Source of the DNA: CAVXFS01 sp963761115
Lineage (GTDB): Bacteria; Pseudomonadota; Gammaproteobacteria; Burkholderiales; Gallionellaceae
Assembly: GCA_963761115.1 (NCBI GenBank)
Contig: CAVXFS010000005.1
Location: 620,001 to 684,000 of the forward strand
Direction of reading: 5' to 3'
Length of the DNA stretch: 64,000 bases
A model generated the notes under the pieces. That model had not been told where the DNA came from. It saw nothing but the letters and a program-made list of their open reading frames with translations, and did no database searches. Shown here in pieces: positions 9,430 through 20,217 of this stretch. Both the position numbers and the translations under genes were made by a program. Positions within the stretch are counted from its first letter, which is position 1. Each line of letters opens with the position of its first letter.

Positions 9430-9998
9430 CTAACCGCATCCAGCGCCAGATTGAGTTCCAGCACATTTACACGAGGCTCGCCCAGAATGCCGAACTGGCG
9501 ACCCTCGGTGTGTTCCGCCACCAGCTTGCGCACGGTGTCCAGGTTGAGGTTGCGCACCCGCGCCACGCGCGCAAGCTGGTATTCCGCCGCCGCCGGGCTG
9601 ATGTGCGGATCGAGGCCGCTGCCGGAGGCAGTCACCAGATCGACCGGGACCGCTTGCTGGTTGCCTGGATCGGCATCGCGCAAGGCTTGCACTCTCGCCT
9701 TGACCGCATCCAGCAACGCCGGGTTGGTCGGCCCCAGGTTCGAACCGCTGGAAGCGGCGGCGTTGTAGGGTGTCGGGCCGGTAGCGGAGAGGCGTCCCCA
9801 GAAATATTTTGGGTCAGTGAACGATTGTCCGATCAGGCTGGAACCCACAGGCTTGCCGTCTTTGATGATCAGGCTGCCATTGGCCTTGCCGGGCATGACT
9901 GCCTGGGAGATGCCCGTCACCAGCAGCGGGTAGGCGATGCCGGTAAGCAGTGTGAGCAGCAGGAAGCTGATTACGGCGGGACGGAGGTCTTTCAACAT
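9426..9998 (-). CDS. kdpC: KdpC, K+-transporting ATPase subunit C
   Basis: A 190-residue KdpC with a single N-terminal transmembrane helix (AVISFLLLTLLTGIAYPLLV) and the conserved periplasmic pattern GSSLIGQSF, YFWGRLSATGPTPYNAAASSGSN, then DPHISPAAAEYQLARVARVR. KdpC sits on KdpA and is needed for assembly and high-affinity K+ uptake. An AAGGAA site precedes the ATG. The stop codon lies inside the arm of a palindromic repeat. Confidence 0.97.
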   Translation of the reverse strand: MLKDLRPAVISFLLLTLLTGIAYPLLVTGISQAVMPGKANGSLIIKDGKPVGSSLIGQSFTDPKYFWGRLSATGPTPYNAAASSGSNLGPTNPALLDAVKARVQALRDADPGNQQAVPVDLVTASGSGLDPHISPAAAEYQLARVARVRNLNLDTVRKLVAEHTEGRQFGILGEPRVNVLELNLALDAVR

Positions 9999-10051
9999 GG
10001 CAATTCCTTTCTTATTTCAATTTGTATAAATTCATTCGTCATTCCTGCCTG

Positions 10052-10084
10052 GTAGGGTGGGCACAGAAAACGTGCCCACCCTAC
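10052..10084. repeat. Short GTAGGGTGGGCAC palindrome between kdpB and kdpC
   Basis: GTAGGGTGGGCAC (10052-10064) and its complement GTGCCCACCCTAC (10072-10084) form a perfect 13-bp stem around AGAAAAC. It is the short version of the elements at 9343-9429 and 12175-12255. The sequence ahead (CGTCATTCCTGCC) resembles half of the repeat at 55387-55414. Confidence 0.85.
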
Positions 10085-10088
10085 AGAT

Positions 10089-12161
<2,073 letters not shown>

Positions 12162-12174
12162 GTAAATCTCCTTC

Positions 12175-12255
12175 GTAGGGTGGGCACGATTTCTTGCCCA
12201 CGCTGAAATTATTTGCGTGGTAACCGCGTGGGCACAAAAAACGTGCCCACCCTAC
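12175..12255. repeat. Long GTAGGGTGGGCACG palindromic element between kdpA and kdpB
   Basis: The outer arms GTAGGGTGGGCACG and CGTGCCCACCCTAC are nearly perfect complements, and inner arms TGCCCACGC and GCGTGGGCA nest within them. The whole 81-bp unit could fold into a branched hairpin. It is the same element as at 9343-9429. Confidence 0.85.
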
Positions 12256-12259
12256 GCGG

Positions 12260-14068
12260 TTAATGCGCACCTATCATGTTCAGGTGTTCGATTACCGGCC
12301 CTAACGCCAGCGCCGGCACATAGCACAGCACGCCCACCAGCAGCACCGTGCCGATCAGCAAGATGACGAACAGCGGCGTATGCGTCGCCATGCTGCCCAC
12401 GCTGGCGGGGATGCGTTTCTTGGCCGCCAGCGACCCGGCCAGCGCCAGCACCGGGATCATCAGCCAGAAACGCCCGAAGAACATGGCGATGCCCAGCAAG
12501 GTGTTGTAGAACGGCGTGTTCGCGCCGAATCCGGCGAACGCGCTGCCGTTGTTGCCGACCGCCGACGAAAGTGCGTACAGTACCTCGCTGAAACCATGCG
12601 CACCGGGGTTGTAGATGCTGCTCTTGCCCACATCCGTCATCACGCCCAGCGCCACGCCGCCGAGCAGCAGCAGCGGCGGAATCAGGATCACCAGCGAAGC
12701 CATCTTGATGTCGAACGCCTCGATCTTCTTGCCCAGATAATCCGGGGTGCGGCCTATCATCAGCCCGGCGAGGAACACCGCGATCACGGCAAACACCAGC
12801 ATGCCGTAGAGGCCGGAGCCGACGCCGCCGAACACCACCTCGCCGGTCTGTATCATGAACATCGGCACGAGGCCGCCCAGCGGGGTGTACGAATCATGCA
12901 TGCTGTTCACCGAGCCGTTGGAGGCGGCGGTCGTGGCCGTGGCCCATAGCGCGGAATTGACGATGCCGAAGCGCGTTTCCTTGCCTTCCATGTTGCCGCC
13001 GGATTGCGCGGCCGAAGCGTTCTGGTCCACGCCCAATGCCGTGAAGGCCGGGTTGCCTTGCAGTTCCTGGTATTCGGCCGCGGCGAGGAATGCGACAAAA
13101 ATCACCGTCATCGCCGCGAGGATGGCCCAGCCCTGGCGCGTGTCGCCCACCATGCTGCCGAAGGTGTAGCACAGCCCGGCAGGTATCAGCAGGATCGCCA
13201 GCATCTCCAGGAAATTGGCGAAGGGCGTAGGATTCTCCAGCGGGTGCGCCGAATTGACGTTGAAGAAGCCGCCGCCGTTGGTGCCGAGCTGCTTGATGGC
13301 GATCTGCGAAGCGGCTGGCCCCACGGCGATGGTCTGCTCGGTCACGGTAATTTTCTCGGTCACGGCATTGCCTGAGGCATCCTTGATCGCATTGCCGGCA
13401 TTGTCCAGTTTCGGCTGGTCGTAGCTCGCGCTTTCCACCATCGGCACGTTCTGGTATGCCGAAAAATTCTGCACCACGCCCTGGCCGACCAGCACCAGCG
13501 CCAGCACGATGGAAAGCGGCAGCAGGATATAGACCGTGCTGCGCGTCATGTCCACCCAGAAGTTGCCGATGGTCTCCGCCGTGTGGCGCGCAAAGCCGCG
13601 GATCAGCGCGATGACCACCGCCATGCCGGTGGCGGCGGAGAAGAAGTTCTGCACTGCCAGACCGAGCATCTGCGTCAGGTAGCTCATCGTGGTTTCGCCG
13701 CCGTAGCCTTGCCAGTTGGTATTGGTGATAAAACTGATCGCCGTGTTGAACGACGAATCGGGGGTGACCGCACCCAGGCTTTGCGGGTTCAGCGGCAGCA
13801 AGCCTTGCAAGCGTTGCAAGCCATACACCGCCAGCACACCCAGCAGGCTGAACCACAGCATCGCCAGCGCGTATTGCGTCCAGCGCATCTCCTGCTTGCT
13901 GTCCACCCCGCACAGGCGATAGAGAAAATTCTCGGCAGGCTGCATCCAGCGCACGAACACGGGCAGCTTGCCCTCGTAAACGCGCGCCATGTACCAGCCA
14001 AGCGGTTTTGCAAGGGCAATAAGCACACCGAGGTACAAGGCAATTTGCAACAATCCGTTGGCGCTCAT
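12260..14068 (-). CDS. kdpA: KdpA, K+-binding and translocating subunit
   Basis: A 602-residue polytopic protein with about ten transmembrane helices. The four selectivity-filter-like loops typical of KdpA are visible: TNTNWQGYGGE, QLGTNGGGFFNVNSAHP, TPLGGLVPMFMIQTGEVVFGGVGSG and SSAVGNNGSAFAGF. It provides the K+ pathway of the Kdp complex. Its ATG overlaps the kdpF stop by four bases. Length and motifs are normal. Confidence 0.98.
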   Translation of the reverse strand: MSANGLLQIALYLGVLIALAKPLGWYMARVYEGKLPVFVRWMQPAENFLYRLCGVDSKQEMRWTQYALAMLWFSLLGVLAVYGLQRLQGLLPLNPQSLGAVTPDSSFNTAISFITNTNWQGYGGETTMSYLTQMLGLAVQNFFSAATGMAVVIALIRGFARHTAETIGNFWVDMTRSTVYILLPLSIVLALVLVGQGVVQNFSAYQNVPMVESASYDQPKLDNAGNAIKDASGNAVTEKITVTEQTIAVGPAASQIAIKQLGTNGGGFFNVNSAHPLENPTPFANFLEMLAILLIPAGLCYTFGSMVGDTRQGWAILAAMTVIFVAFLAAAEYQELQGNPAFTALGVDQNASAAQSGGNMEGKETRFGIVNSALWATATTAASNGSVNSMHDSYTPLGGLVPMFMIQTGEVVFGGVGSGLYGMLVFAVIAVFLAGLMIGRTPDYLGKKIEAFDIKMASLVILIPPLLLLGGVALGVMTDVGKSSIYNPGAHGFSEVLYALSSAVGNNGSAFAGFGANTPFYNTLLGIAMFFGRFWLMIPVLALAGSLAAKKRIPASVGSMATHTPLFVILLIGTVLLVGVLCYVPALALGPVIEHLNMIGAH

Positions 14069-14154
14069 GAGAATAACTCCGGTTTAAGCAAGGCGATGAC
14101 GAGATAAACCATCAATCCAAGGGAGACGATGCCGCCCAGAATATAAAAGGTCAT
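14065..14154 (-). CDS. kdpF: KdpF small stabilising subunit
   Basis: A 29-residue peptide, MTFYILGGIVSLGLMVYLV followed by IALLKPELFS, with one transmembrane helix and the Lys-Pro-Glu-(L/F) tail typical of KdpF. KdpF stabilises the KdpABC complex. Both ends overlap neighbours by ATGA: its start overlaps the stop of the 30-residue ORF upstream and its stop overlaps the kdpA start. Position and length make the identification firm. Confidence 0.93.
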   Translation of the reverse strand: MTFYILGGIVSLGLMVYLVIALLKPELFS

Positions 14155-14243
14155 GATTTCCCCCTCAGTTTTTCGATGCCGCGTATCAGCAGATCACTCA
14201 GGCCGAATATGGCAATAATCAACAGCAGATATAGCCAGTCCAT
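14151..14243 (-). CDS. 30-residue membrane peptide encoded ahead of kdpF
   Basis: Reading MDWLYLLLIIAIFGLSDLLI then RGIEKLRGKS, this ORF has one strongly hydrophobic helix and a basic tail. It has the best ribosome binding site of the operon (AGGAGT, seven bases before ATG) and ends in ATGA with the kdpF start. These features make it a real first gene of the kdp transcript. It is not KdpF, which follows it. I do not know its function; a Kdp accessory or regulatory subunit is inferred. Confidence 0.75.
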   Translation of the reverse strand: MDWLYLLLIIAIFGLSDLLIRGIEKLRGKS

Positions 14244-14573
14244 TTGTTTACTCCTAGTTTATAAACCACGGGAGGCATGGTAGGGGATCGCACATAAAGA
14301 CGGTGTAAAGATAAATCCCGTGTGTGAAAAAATGCTGTAAAGAGTCTGTTTGACTGACAAATGCGTTAGCCGAGATCAATGGAATCAGCGCCTCTGTGCA
14401 AAAGCCGCACTTAGGTCAATCAGGTCGATCAGGATTTGCCGTGGTTTGTAGCCGGGATATTATTTGGGGCACAGAAACTGCATCTTGTAACCCTGCCCGG
14501 CAGATAATCGAGACGTGCGGTTAATGACCCAGGCGGCATGCCAGTATCCCGGAAACGATCCCGCAGCCTGGTG
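14244..14573 (-). promoter_or_regulatory. kdp upstream region with TGTAAAG direct repeat
   Basis: No gene is visible here. TGTAAAG occurs at 14304-14310 and 14336-14342, 32 bases apart (about three helical turns), upstream of the kdp transcript. The spacing suits a dimeric OmpR-type regulator such as KdpE, but the link is inference only. The rest of the stretch up to the tlpA-like stop shows nothing recognisable. Confidence 0.3.
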
Positions 14574-15098
14574 TTAGAGGATGAACAGTGCTGCTGCCCC
14601 CGGTTTTTGCTCGATGGCCTGTTCGACTTCGTCCTGCGTCAGCGGGCCCTGGTGATGGCCGACCAGTTTCCCGGTCGGCGAATAGAGGAAACTGGTGGGC
14701 ATGCCGTCCAGTCCGCCGAAATCCCCGGCAGTGTCTTCGTTGCCGAACACGATGGGATAGGAGACGGATACCTTGCCGAGTATGTCGGTGACTTCCTTGC
14801 GGCTGCCATATGCGACGGCCACGCCGATCACCTGCACGTTCCTGTGCTGCTGCTGGAACTTGTCCAGTGCCGGCATTTCCTCAAGGCAGGGCGGACACCA
14901 GGGCGCCCAGAAGTTGACCAGCACCCATTTGCCCTGCAGGCCGGACAAGGTGAATTGCGTGCCATCCTTGTCCTTCAGCGTCCAGTCGCCGGCCCAGGCA
15001 GCCTGGGCGAGGCTGAGGGAAAGCAGCAGCGTCGCGAACAGCGCGCCCAAGCGTGACAATATATTTTTCTCGGTTGCCTTCATGTCGGTAAACGCCAT
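14574..15098 (-). CDS. TlpA-like thioredoxin-fold protein
   Basis: A 174-residue exported or membrane-anchored thiol-disulfide protein. A hydrophobic segment (residues about 17-36) precedes a TlpA/ResA-type thioredoxin domain with the active site FWAPWCPPC (C68, C71) and the cis-proline region GMPTSFLYSPTGKLVG. The start is uncertain: AGGAGG sits one base from ATG 15098 and 16 bases from ATG 15083. It is encoded 10 bases after the CxxCxC outer-membrane protein and is probably co-transcribed, suggesting it reduces or matures that protein's cysteines. Confidence 0.88.
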   Translation of the reverse strand: MAFTDMKATEKNILSRLGALFATLLLSLSLAQAAWAGDWTLKDKDGTQFTLSGLQGKWVLVNFWAPWCPPCLEEMPALDKFQQQHRNVQVIGVAVAYGSRKEVTDILGKVSVSYPIVFGNEDTAGDFGGLDGMPTSFLYSPTGKLVGHHQGPLTQDEVEQAIEQKPGAAALFIL

Positions 15099-15108
15099 GC
15101 CTCCTGTT

Positions 15109-16140
15109 TCACTGGAACGAATGCGAGACCCCGGCAGTCAGGGTATAGCGCGGACTCAGTTGCAGCGCATTGACATTCTGGTAGATGGGTAACTGGAGGA
15201 AGCCGTAAACCGATGTTCCGCCGCCCACCCTGACCGATGCGCCGGGTGCGATATACATTAGAGTGCCGCCGTCGAGCGGGGTCCCACCGACATCGTCGGG
15301 TGCGCGATGGATATAGTTGAGCTGCAGCATGGGCGTGAAGCGGGCGCCGAACCGGGCATGGCGGATGCCGACGTTAAACGAGTACGCATCGCCCGGGCGA
15401 TAGTCGGACCCGGCGAAGGATTTGACGGCCACGGCATGCTGCACGGTGCCCTGTGCGAACCAGCCATAGTCGGCGAGGTTGCCGGTGACGAACCCGCCCG
15501 CGATCAGGTCGGTCGAGCCGGTGCCGAGTTGCAGGCTGGGGTCGAGCGGCGTGCCGATCGCAGCGCCGGCGTTGAAATTGGTATCGGTGCTGCCGGTCGG
15601 CAGCTTGATCCCGGCGATGATCCCGGCAGTCTTGTCGGCGGAAAAGCCGGTGTATTTGCCCATCACGCGGACGTCGCCGATGCCGCTGTCAGACGAGGAG
15701 GAATAACTGGAGTAATCCGGGTAGATGGAAAGGCTGGCGCCGTTGTCGCCGAATGTGCCATGCGTGCGCTGAAGGTAGGGCAGTTGCACGCTCACGCCCC
15801 AGACGTCGCTGGTGTAATTGAGCGTGGCAGTGGTCGTGCGGGTAACGGTGTAATCCTCGATCTCCTCGCCTGACAGCCAGAGATTGCTGATCGTTGCCGC
15901 GGAGGCCGCGCTGGAACCGTAGCGTGACTGGTTCTGGTCGATATAGTCGTAGGACAGGTCGAAGGTGAAGCCGGGCGTCGCGCTGATCCCCTGCGTGCCC
16001 CAATCCTTGGACAGGGTGCATCCGCAGGCGGCACAGGCATGGGCATCGTTGATCGCGGCGAGCGGCAGCAGGACGATGGCTGCGGCGATGAAATTGCTGA
16101 TGGAATTGCGGGGACGGGGGGGGTTGCGTACATCGTTCAT
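15109..16140 (-). CDS. Outer-membrane barrel-like protein with N-terminal CxxCxC
   Basis: A 343-residue protein. ATG 16140 (MNDVRNPPRP) is preferred over a longer frame because AAGGAA lies upstream and the signal peptide starts here. After the signal the mature end reads DAHACAACGCTLSKDWGTQG, a compact CxxCxC motif. The remainder alternates short aromatic strands and polar loops typical of a beta-barrel, ending HSFQ. I do not recognise a named family. The cysteine motif could bind metal or be thioredoxin-reduced. It is followed by a tlpA-like gene and divergent from a RegB/RegA-type pair, with a shared 114-base intergenic region. Confidence 0.75.
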   Translation of the reverse strand: MNDVRNPPRPRNSISNFIAAAIVLLPLAAINDAHACAACGCTLSKDWGTQGISATPGFTFDLSYDYIDQNQSRYGSSAASAATISNLWLSGEEIEDYTVTRTTTATLNYTSDVWGVSVQLPYLQRTHGTFGDNGASLSIYPDYSSYSSSSDSGIGDVRVMGKYTGFSADKTAGIIAGIKLPTGSTDTNFNAGAAIGTPLDPSLQLGTGSTDLIAGGFVTGNLADYGWFAQGTVQHAVAVKSFAGSDYRPGDAYSFNVGIRHARFGARFTPMLQLNYIHRAPDDVGGTPLDGGTLMYIAPGASVRVGGGTSVYGFLQLPIYQNVNALQLSPRYTLTAGVSHSFQ

Positions 16141-16254
16141 TGCATGGGTTCCTTGGTATTCAGATGACCATGGAAATTGTATAAGTTTCCGGTGCGCATT
16201 TCGTGCGGCATATTGTCGCACCGCCATGTATGCCTCTCCGATTACAATTGCTGC

Positions 16255-17578
16255 ATGAGCAGCAAGATGGATTCATCACAACCCGGACACAGCCAATTGC
16301 GCAGACTGGTCGCCTTGCGCAGCATTGCCGTCGCCGCGCAACTCGTCACGCTGGCTGTCGTCTGGAAAGTCGTGAGGCTGGAACTCGACTGGCAGCCGAT
16401 GCTGCTGACGATTGCAGTGCTTGCAGCCATCAACCTGTTCAGCTGGCTGAGTTTGCGCAACAACGCCCCGGTTTCCAATCCGGAGCTGTTTGCGCAATTG
16501 GGCATGGACGTGATTGCCCTCACGGTATCTGCTGTACTACAGCGGCGGTTCCACCAATCCCTTCGTCTCGCTGTATCTGCTGCCGCTGGTGATCGCCGCC
16601 GCGACATTGCCGCCGCGCTACACCTGGGGCATGGCCGCGCTGACCACGCTCTGTTATTCCTTGCTGATGAAATTCTATGTGCCGCTGCCCATGCGCAACG
16701 GTCAACCTGCCGCCATGGGCAGCTTGCATGACATGGGCAGCATGAATCACGACATGGGCGGGATGACCCAGGAAAATATCTTCAACCTGCATGTGCTGGG
16801 CATGTGGCTGGGATTCGTCCTGAGCGCTGCCATAATCGCCTGGTTCGTGGTGCAGATGGCGCAGGCGATGCGCAGCCGGGACGAAATGCTGGCGCGCGTG
16901 CGCGAAGAGATACTGCGCAACGAACGCATCGTGGCGCTCGGCACGCAGGCGGCAGGCGCCGCTCACGAGATGGGTACGCCGCTTTCAACCATGGCGGTGG
17001 TGATCGGGGAATTGCAGCATGATTCAGTTGACCAGCCTGCCTTGCATGACAGCCTGGCCATCCTCGACGAACAGGTGCGGGGCTGCAAACGCATCCTCGA
17101 CAAGATCCTGGCGAACGCGCAGGACAGCGGCGCGGCTTCGCCGCAAGCGGTGGATGAGCTGATGGCAGGGGTGCTGGATGAATGGCAATTGCTGCGTCCC
17201 GCAGCACCCTATCATTATCGCTGCAGCGGGATTCAACCCGCTCCACTTCTCAACACCGATGTGACACTGCGCGCCGCGCTGATGAACCTGCTCAACAACG
17301 CGGCGGATGCCAGTTCGCAGGCCATCGAGATACATGCTCACTGGGACACCTCAAGTTTCAGGCTGGAGATCCGCGACCACGGCCAGGGGTTGAGCGACGA
17401 GGCGGCGCGCAAGGCCGGCTCGGCATTTTTCACCACCAAGAAAGAGGGGCGCGGGCTGGGCCTGTTCCTCGCCAACGCGACCATCGAACGCATGGGCGGC
17501 GCGGTGCGACTGTTCAACCACGAAGAAGGCGGCGCGATCACCGAGCTCACGTTGCCTGTCGTCGGGGCTAGCACATGA
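16255..17578 (+). pseudogene. RegB/ActS-like sensor kinase with one frameshift
   Basis: The N-terminal helices (RSIAVAAQLVTLAVVWKVV, then PELFAQLGMDVIALT) and the rest (YLLYYSGGSTNPFVSLYLLP onward) lie in different frames, joined near 16535; dropping one G in ACGG restores the family-like ALTYLLYYSGG. The downstream part has six-helix RegB architecture, the redox-kinase segment GTQAAGAAHEMGTPLSTM with phospho-His, and HATPase motifs NLLNNAADAS and GRGLGLFLA. Unusually the loop before the last helix contains MGSLHDMGSMNHDMGGM, a Met/His-rich metal-binding type sequence. It overlaps the response regulator by ATGA. Probably functional in the cell if the break is an error. Confidence 0.85.
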
Positions 17579-18123
17579 CCCAGCAACGCGAAGAGTTGGC
17601 CTCGCTGTTACTGGTGGATGACGATATCACTTTCTGCAGGGTATTGAGCGCAGCCCTGGAAAAGCGCGGCTTTGCCGTGACGGTGGCGCATGGCGTGGAA
17701 GAGGCGATGCCGCTGGCGGAAGAGTCCCTGCCGGAATTCGCCGTTGTCGACCTGAAAATGGGCGGCGCGTCGGGCCTGTCGCTGGTAAAGACATTGCACG
17801 ACCTCGACCCGAACACGCGCATCGTCGTGCTGACCGGCTATGCCAGCATCACCACCGCAGTCGAGGCGATCAAGCTGGGCGCGACGCAATATCTTGCCAA
17901 GCCGGCCAACGCCAACGAGATCGTCGCAGCCTTCAGCCACGAACCCGACGGCAATGCGCCGCTCAAGGCGCAACCCACCCAGATCGGCAACCTGGAATGG
18001 GAACATATCCAGCGCGTGCTGCACGAGCACGACAACAACATCTCGGCCACTGCGCGTGCGCTCAACATGCACCGCCGCACCTTGCAGCGCAAACTCGCCA
18101 AGCCACCGTTGCGCTCGGATTGA
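17575..18123 (+). CDS. RegA/ActR-like response regulator
   Basis: A 182-residue protein with a receiver domain (LLLVDDDITFCRVL, phospho-Asp in FAVVDLKMGG, Thr in VLTGYAS, Lys in YLAKPAN) and a short Fis-type helix-turn-helix: WEHIQRVLHEHDNNISATAR then ALNMHRRTLQRKLAKPP. This is the RegA/PrrA/ActR layout. It is translationally coupled to the RegB-like kinase. RegB/RegA systems are redox-responsive global regulators; here the kinase's Met/His loop suggests metal or thiol input. A diverged copy of its 3' end lies at 24801-24912. Confidence 0.92.
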   Translation: MTQQREELASLLLVDDDITFCRVLSAALEKRGFAVTVAHGVEEAMPLAEESLPEFAVVDLKMGGASGLSLVKTLHDLDPNTRIVVLTGYASITTAVEAIKLGATQYLAKPANANEIVAAFSHEPDGNAPLKAQPTQIGNLEWEHIQRVLHEHDNNISATARALNMHRRTLQRKLAKPPLRSD

Positions 18124-18255
18124 ACAACTTCAATCGGGTATCTTATTCGGGTCGCAGCTGGTTTACCCAACATTTGAATCCGGCAGCCTTGGGCATCTGG
18201 CGCATATCCGGTTTGATCCAGGCCTTTTTGCTGCTCAGTGTGGTCAACACTCCGG

Positions 18256-20214
18256 CTAGCGAGTGAAATTCTCTCCACAATTCACCGGCCCGCCGTTATT
18301 GCAGGACATCTGGAAGTTATTGGGATCAATATGGTTGAGCATGCACTGGAAACCGGGGTTGCCGTTGATCATCAGGTTAGGGTTGTCTGACATGGCGGTA
18401 AATCCGGTTACCGTGAAGGTGGTCGGTCCATTGCTGCCAAGGGGATTCAGTTCGACCTGGTTGAGTCCCACCAGTACCAGGCCAACGGGTCCCGCGATAT
18501 TGCAGCTCCCGCTCCCGTTGTAGTCGGGGGGTGACGCGTTGGCAACGAACGGGTGAACCGGGCCGCCACCGCCACCACCGCCGCCACCGCCGCCACCGCC
18601 ACCGCCGCCGCCACCGCCACCGCCACCGCCACCGCCGCCACCACCGCCGCCATTCAAATTGGTACTGAACAGGCCACCACTACCATCCAGCGGATCGACG
18701 CTCTCGGGGTCGAATATCTGCCCGCTGGCATTGGCGTCGAGCGACTCGGTATAGAGTAGCGATATCTTGCGTTTCGTCTTCGGGTTGTTGCACTTCTTGA
18801 TGCAGTCGATGAGCTGTTGCCGCAGGTCGCGCAGCTTCGCCTTGTCCTGCTCGATTTTGTCATCAAGATCATCGGCAGCCTTTTGCGCCTTGTCCATGGC
18901 GGCCTGCTTGTCGGCAATCTCCCTGTCCAGCGCGTCCTTGTCTGCCTTGATCTGCTCGGTACTCTTCTTCTTGACCTGGCGTGTGGAGGTCTTGCCATCT
19001 GCCGTGGTGGTGGTGATGGTCAGCATGCCGTCACCGGTATCCACCGCGCTGGTGGTTGTACCAGTGGACGGGTCATAGCTTTCGGCTGAATCTCCTGTGC
19101 CGCTGTCGAGCTGGCTTTGCAGTCCGCGCGCCGTGTCTTTCATCTTGCGCAGGTCGTCCTTCTGCTTGTCCAGCGCAGCCTTCTGGTCAGCGGCCGCCTG
19201 TTCGTCGTTGGCGATGGACTTTTCCATGGCGCCTATCTCGTCGGCAAGACCCTGGCATTCGGGGCATGGGTTGTCCACAGTCCAATGCGGCTTCGGCGGT
19301 GCGGGGGGCGGCGGTGGCGTTGGCGCTGGCGGTGGAGCGGACGTGCCGCCGCCAGCGCCAACGCCAGCGGTGCCACTATCTGTACTGGAACCGCCGGTTT
19401 CGGGTGGCTGCGGTTCCGGATTCTGTTTCGGCGGCGGCACGTCGTCCCATGGCACCACATGTCCGGCTGCATCGTATGCGACGCTAAATCTGCCATTCAG
19501 TTTGCAGCATTTGGCCTCGACCTTGTACTTGGCCGGTTTGCCGGCCACATATACACCGCGGCTGCCGCGTATTTCGATGCTGACCGGCACCTCGAAAGTA
19601 ACAAAGCCCCAGACAAGGTCACCGGTTCGGTTGCACGGCCCCTTGAGGCGGAAGGTAAAACGCACCTTGCCGGCAGAACCCGCGCCCGGTGCATTCGGGT
19701 CCTTGAACCAGTCCGCATCGCTGTTACCGTCGTCCCATTCCGAGGACTCGGTCTTGGCGTCGATCAGTGATTCACGAAGATTGTTATAGGCGTCGACAAG
19801 GTCTTCGCCGGGCACTTTTATATCGAACGCCTGGCGCAGGCACTCGGCAAATTCCGAGGCATCCCTTGACTTTGCCGCACACTGGGTGATCTTGAAGCCG
19901 TTCTCGACGCTGGACGGAATGTCGCCGAGCATGCCGAAGACCTGGCCGACGCCGTCGAACACCGCGTTGCTGACTGCGGTCACCGCATCGCCGCTCCACT
20001 TGGCGAGCAGCGAATTGTGCGCGGCGATCAAGGCCTTTTTCGGACACTCCGGTCCCTGCAGGTCGTAGCGTATGACCTTGATGTCGGCGCGCACCTGCGG
20101 AATGATCTGCGCGAGCACCGTGTCGATGTCGCCCGCCCGGGCGTGCAGCGAAATCATCATGAGCATGCATAGTGACAGCAGTGCCGGGATAATGCCTGTC
20201 CTGGTCTTTGCCAT
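18256..20214 (-). CDS. 652-residue exported protein with poly-glycine tract
   Basis: Signal peptide to about residue 27 (LMMISLHARA). Residues about 28-265 form a Cys-containing N-terminal region of unknown fold, followed by a Pro-rich linker with runs of proline (residues about 260-310) and a CPEC motif. Residues about 320-480 are charged and Ala/Lys/Asp-rich with coiled-coil character. Then come 30 consecutive glycines at residues 522-551 and a 101-residue Cys-containing C-terminal domain. No family recognised. The ATG has AGGAGG upstream and lies three bases after the previous stop. Last gene of a four-gene exported operon; a surface-exposed or extracellular role is inferred. Confidence 0.8.
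   Translation of the reverse strand: MAKTRTGIIPALLSLCMLMMISLHARAGDIDTVLAQIIPQVRADIKVIRYDLQGPECPKKALIAAHNSLLAKWSGDAVTAVSNAVFDGVGQVFGMLGDIPSSVENGFKITQCAAKSRDASEFAECLRQAFDIKVPGEDLVDAYNNLRESLIDAKTESSEWDDGNSDADWFKDPNAPGAGSAGKVRFTFRLKGPCNRTGDLVWGFVTFEVPVSIEIRGSRGVYVAGKPAKYKVEAKCCKLNGRFSVAYDAAGHVVPWDDVPPPKQNPEPQPPETGGSSTDSGTAGVGAGGGTSAPPPAPTPPPPPAPPKPHWTVDNPCPECQGLADEIGAMEKSIANDEQAAADQKAALDKQKDDLRKMKDTARGLQSQLDSGTGDSAESYDPSTGTTTSAVDTGDGMLTITTTTADGKTSTRQVKKKSTEQIKADKDALDREIADKQAAMDKAQKAADDLDDKIEQDKAKLRDLRQQLIDCIKKCNNPKTKRKISLLYTESLDANASGQIFDPESVDPLDGSGGLFSTNLNGGGGGGGGGGGGGGGGGGGGGGGGGGGGGGPVHPFVANASPPDYNGSGSCNIAGPVGLVLVGLNQVELNPLGSNGPTTFTVTGFTAMSDNPNLMINGNPGFQCMLNHIDPNNFQMSCNNGGPVNCGENFTR
18562..18651. 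repeat. (GGC/GGT)30 trinucleotide tract coding poly-glycine
   Basis: Thirty consecutive glycine codons, using only GGC and GGT in irregular order, lie within the 652-residue exported protein. The mixture of two codons reduces perfect slippage, but a tract of this kind can still change length in units of three without breaking the frame. Confidence 0.95.
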
Positions 20215-20217
20215 GGC

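Noticed and set aside
18550..18760. Small ORFs encoding poly-alanine/threonine opposite the glycine tract
   Set aside because: Produced by reading the GGC/GGT tract in other frames or on the other strand.
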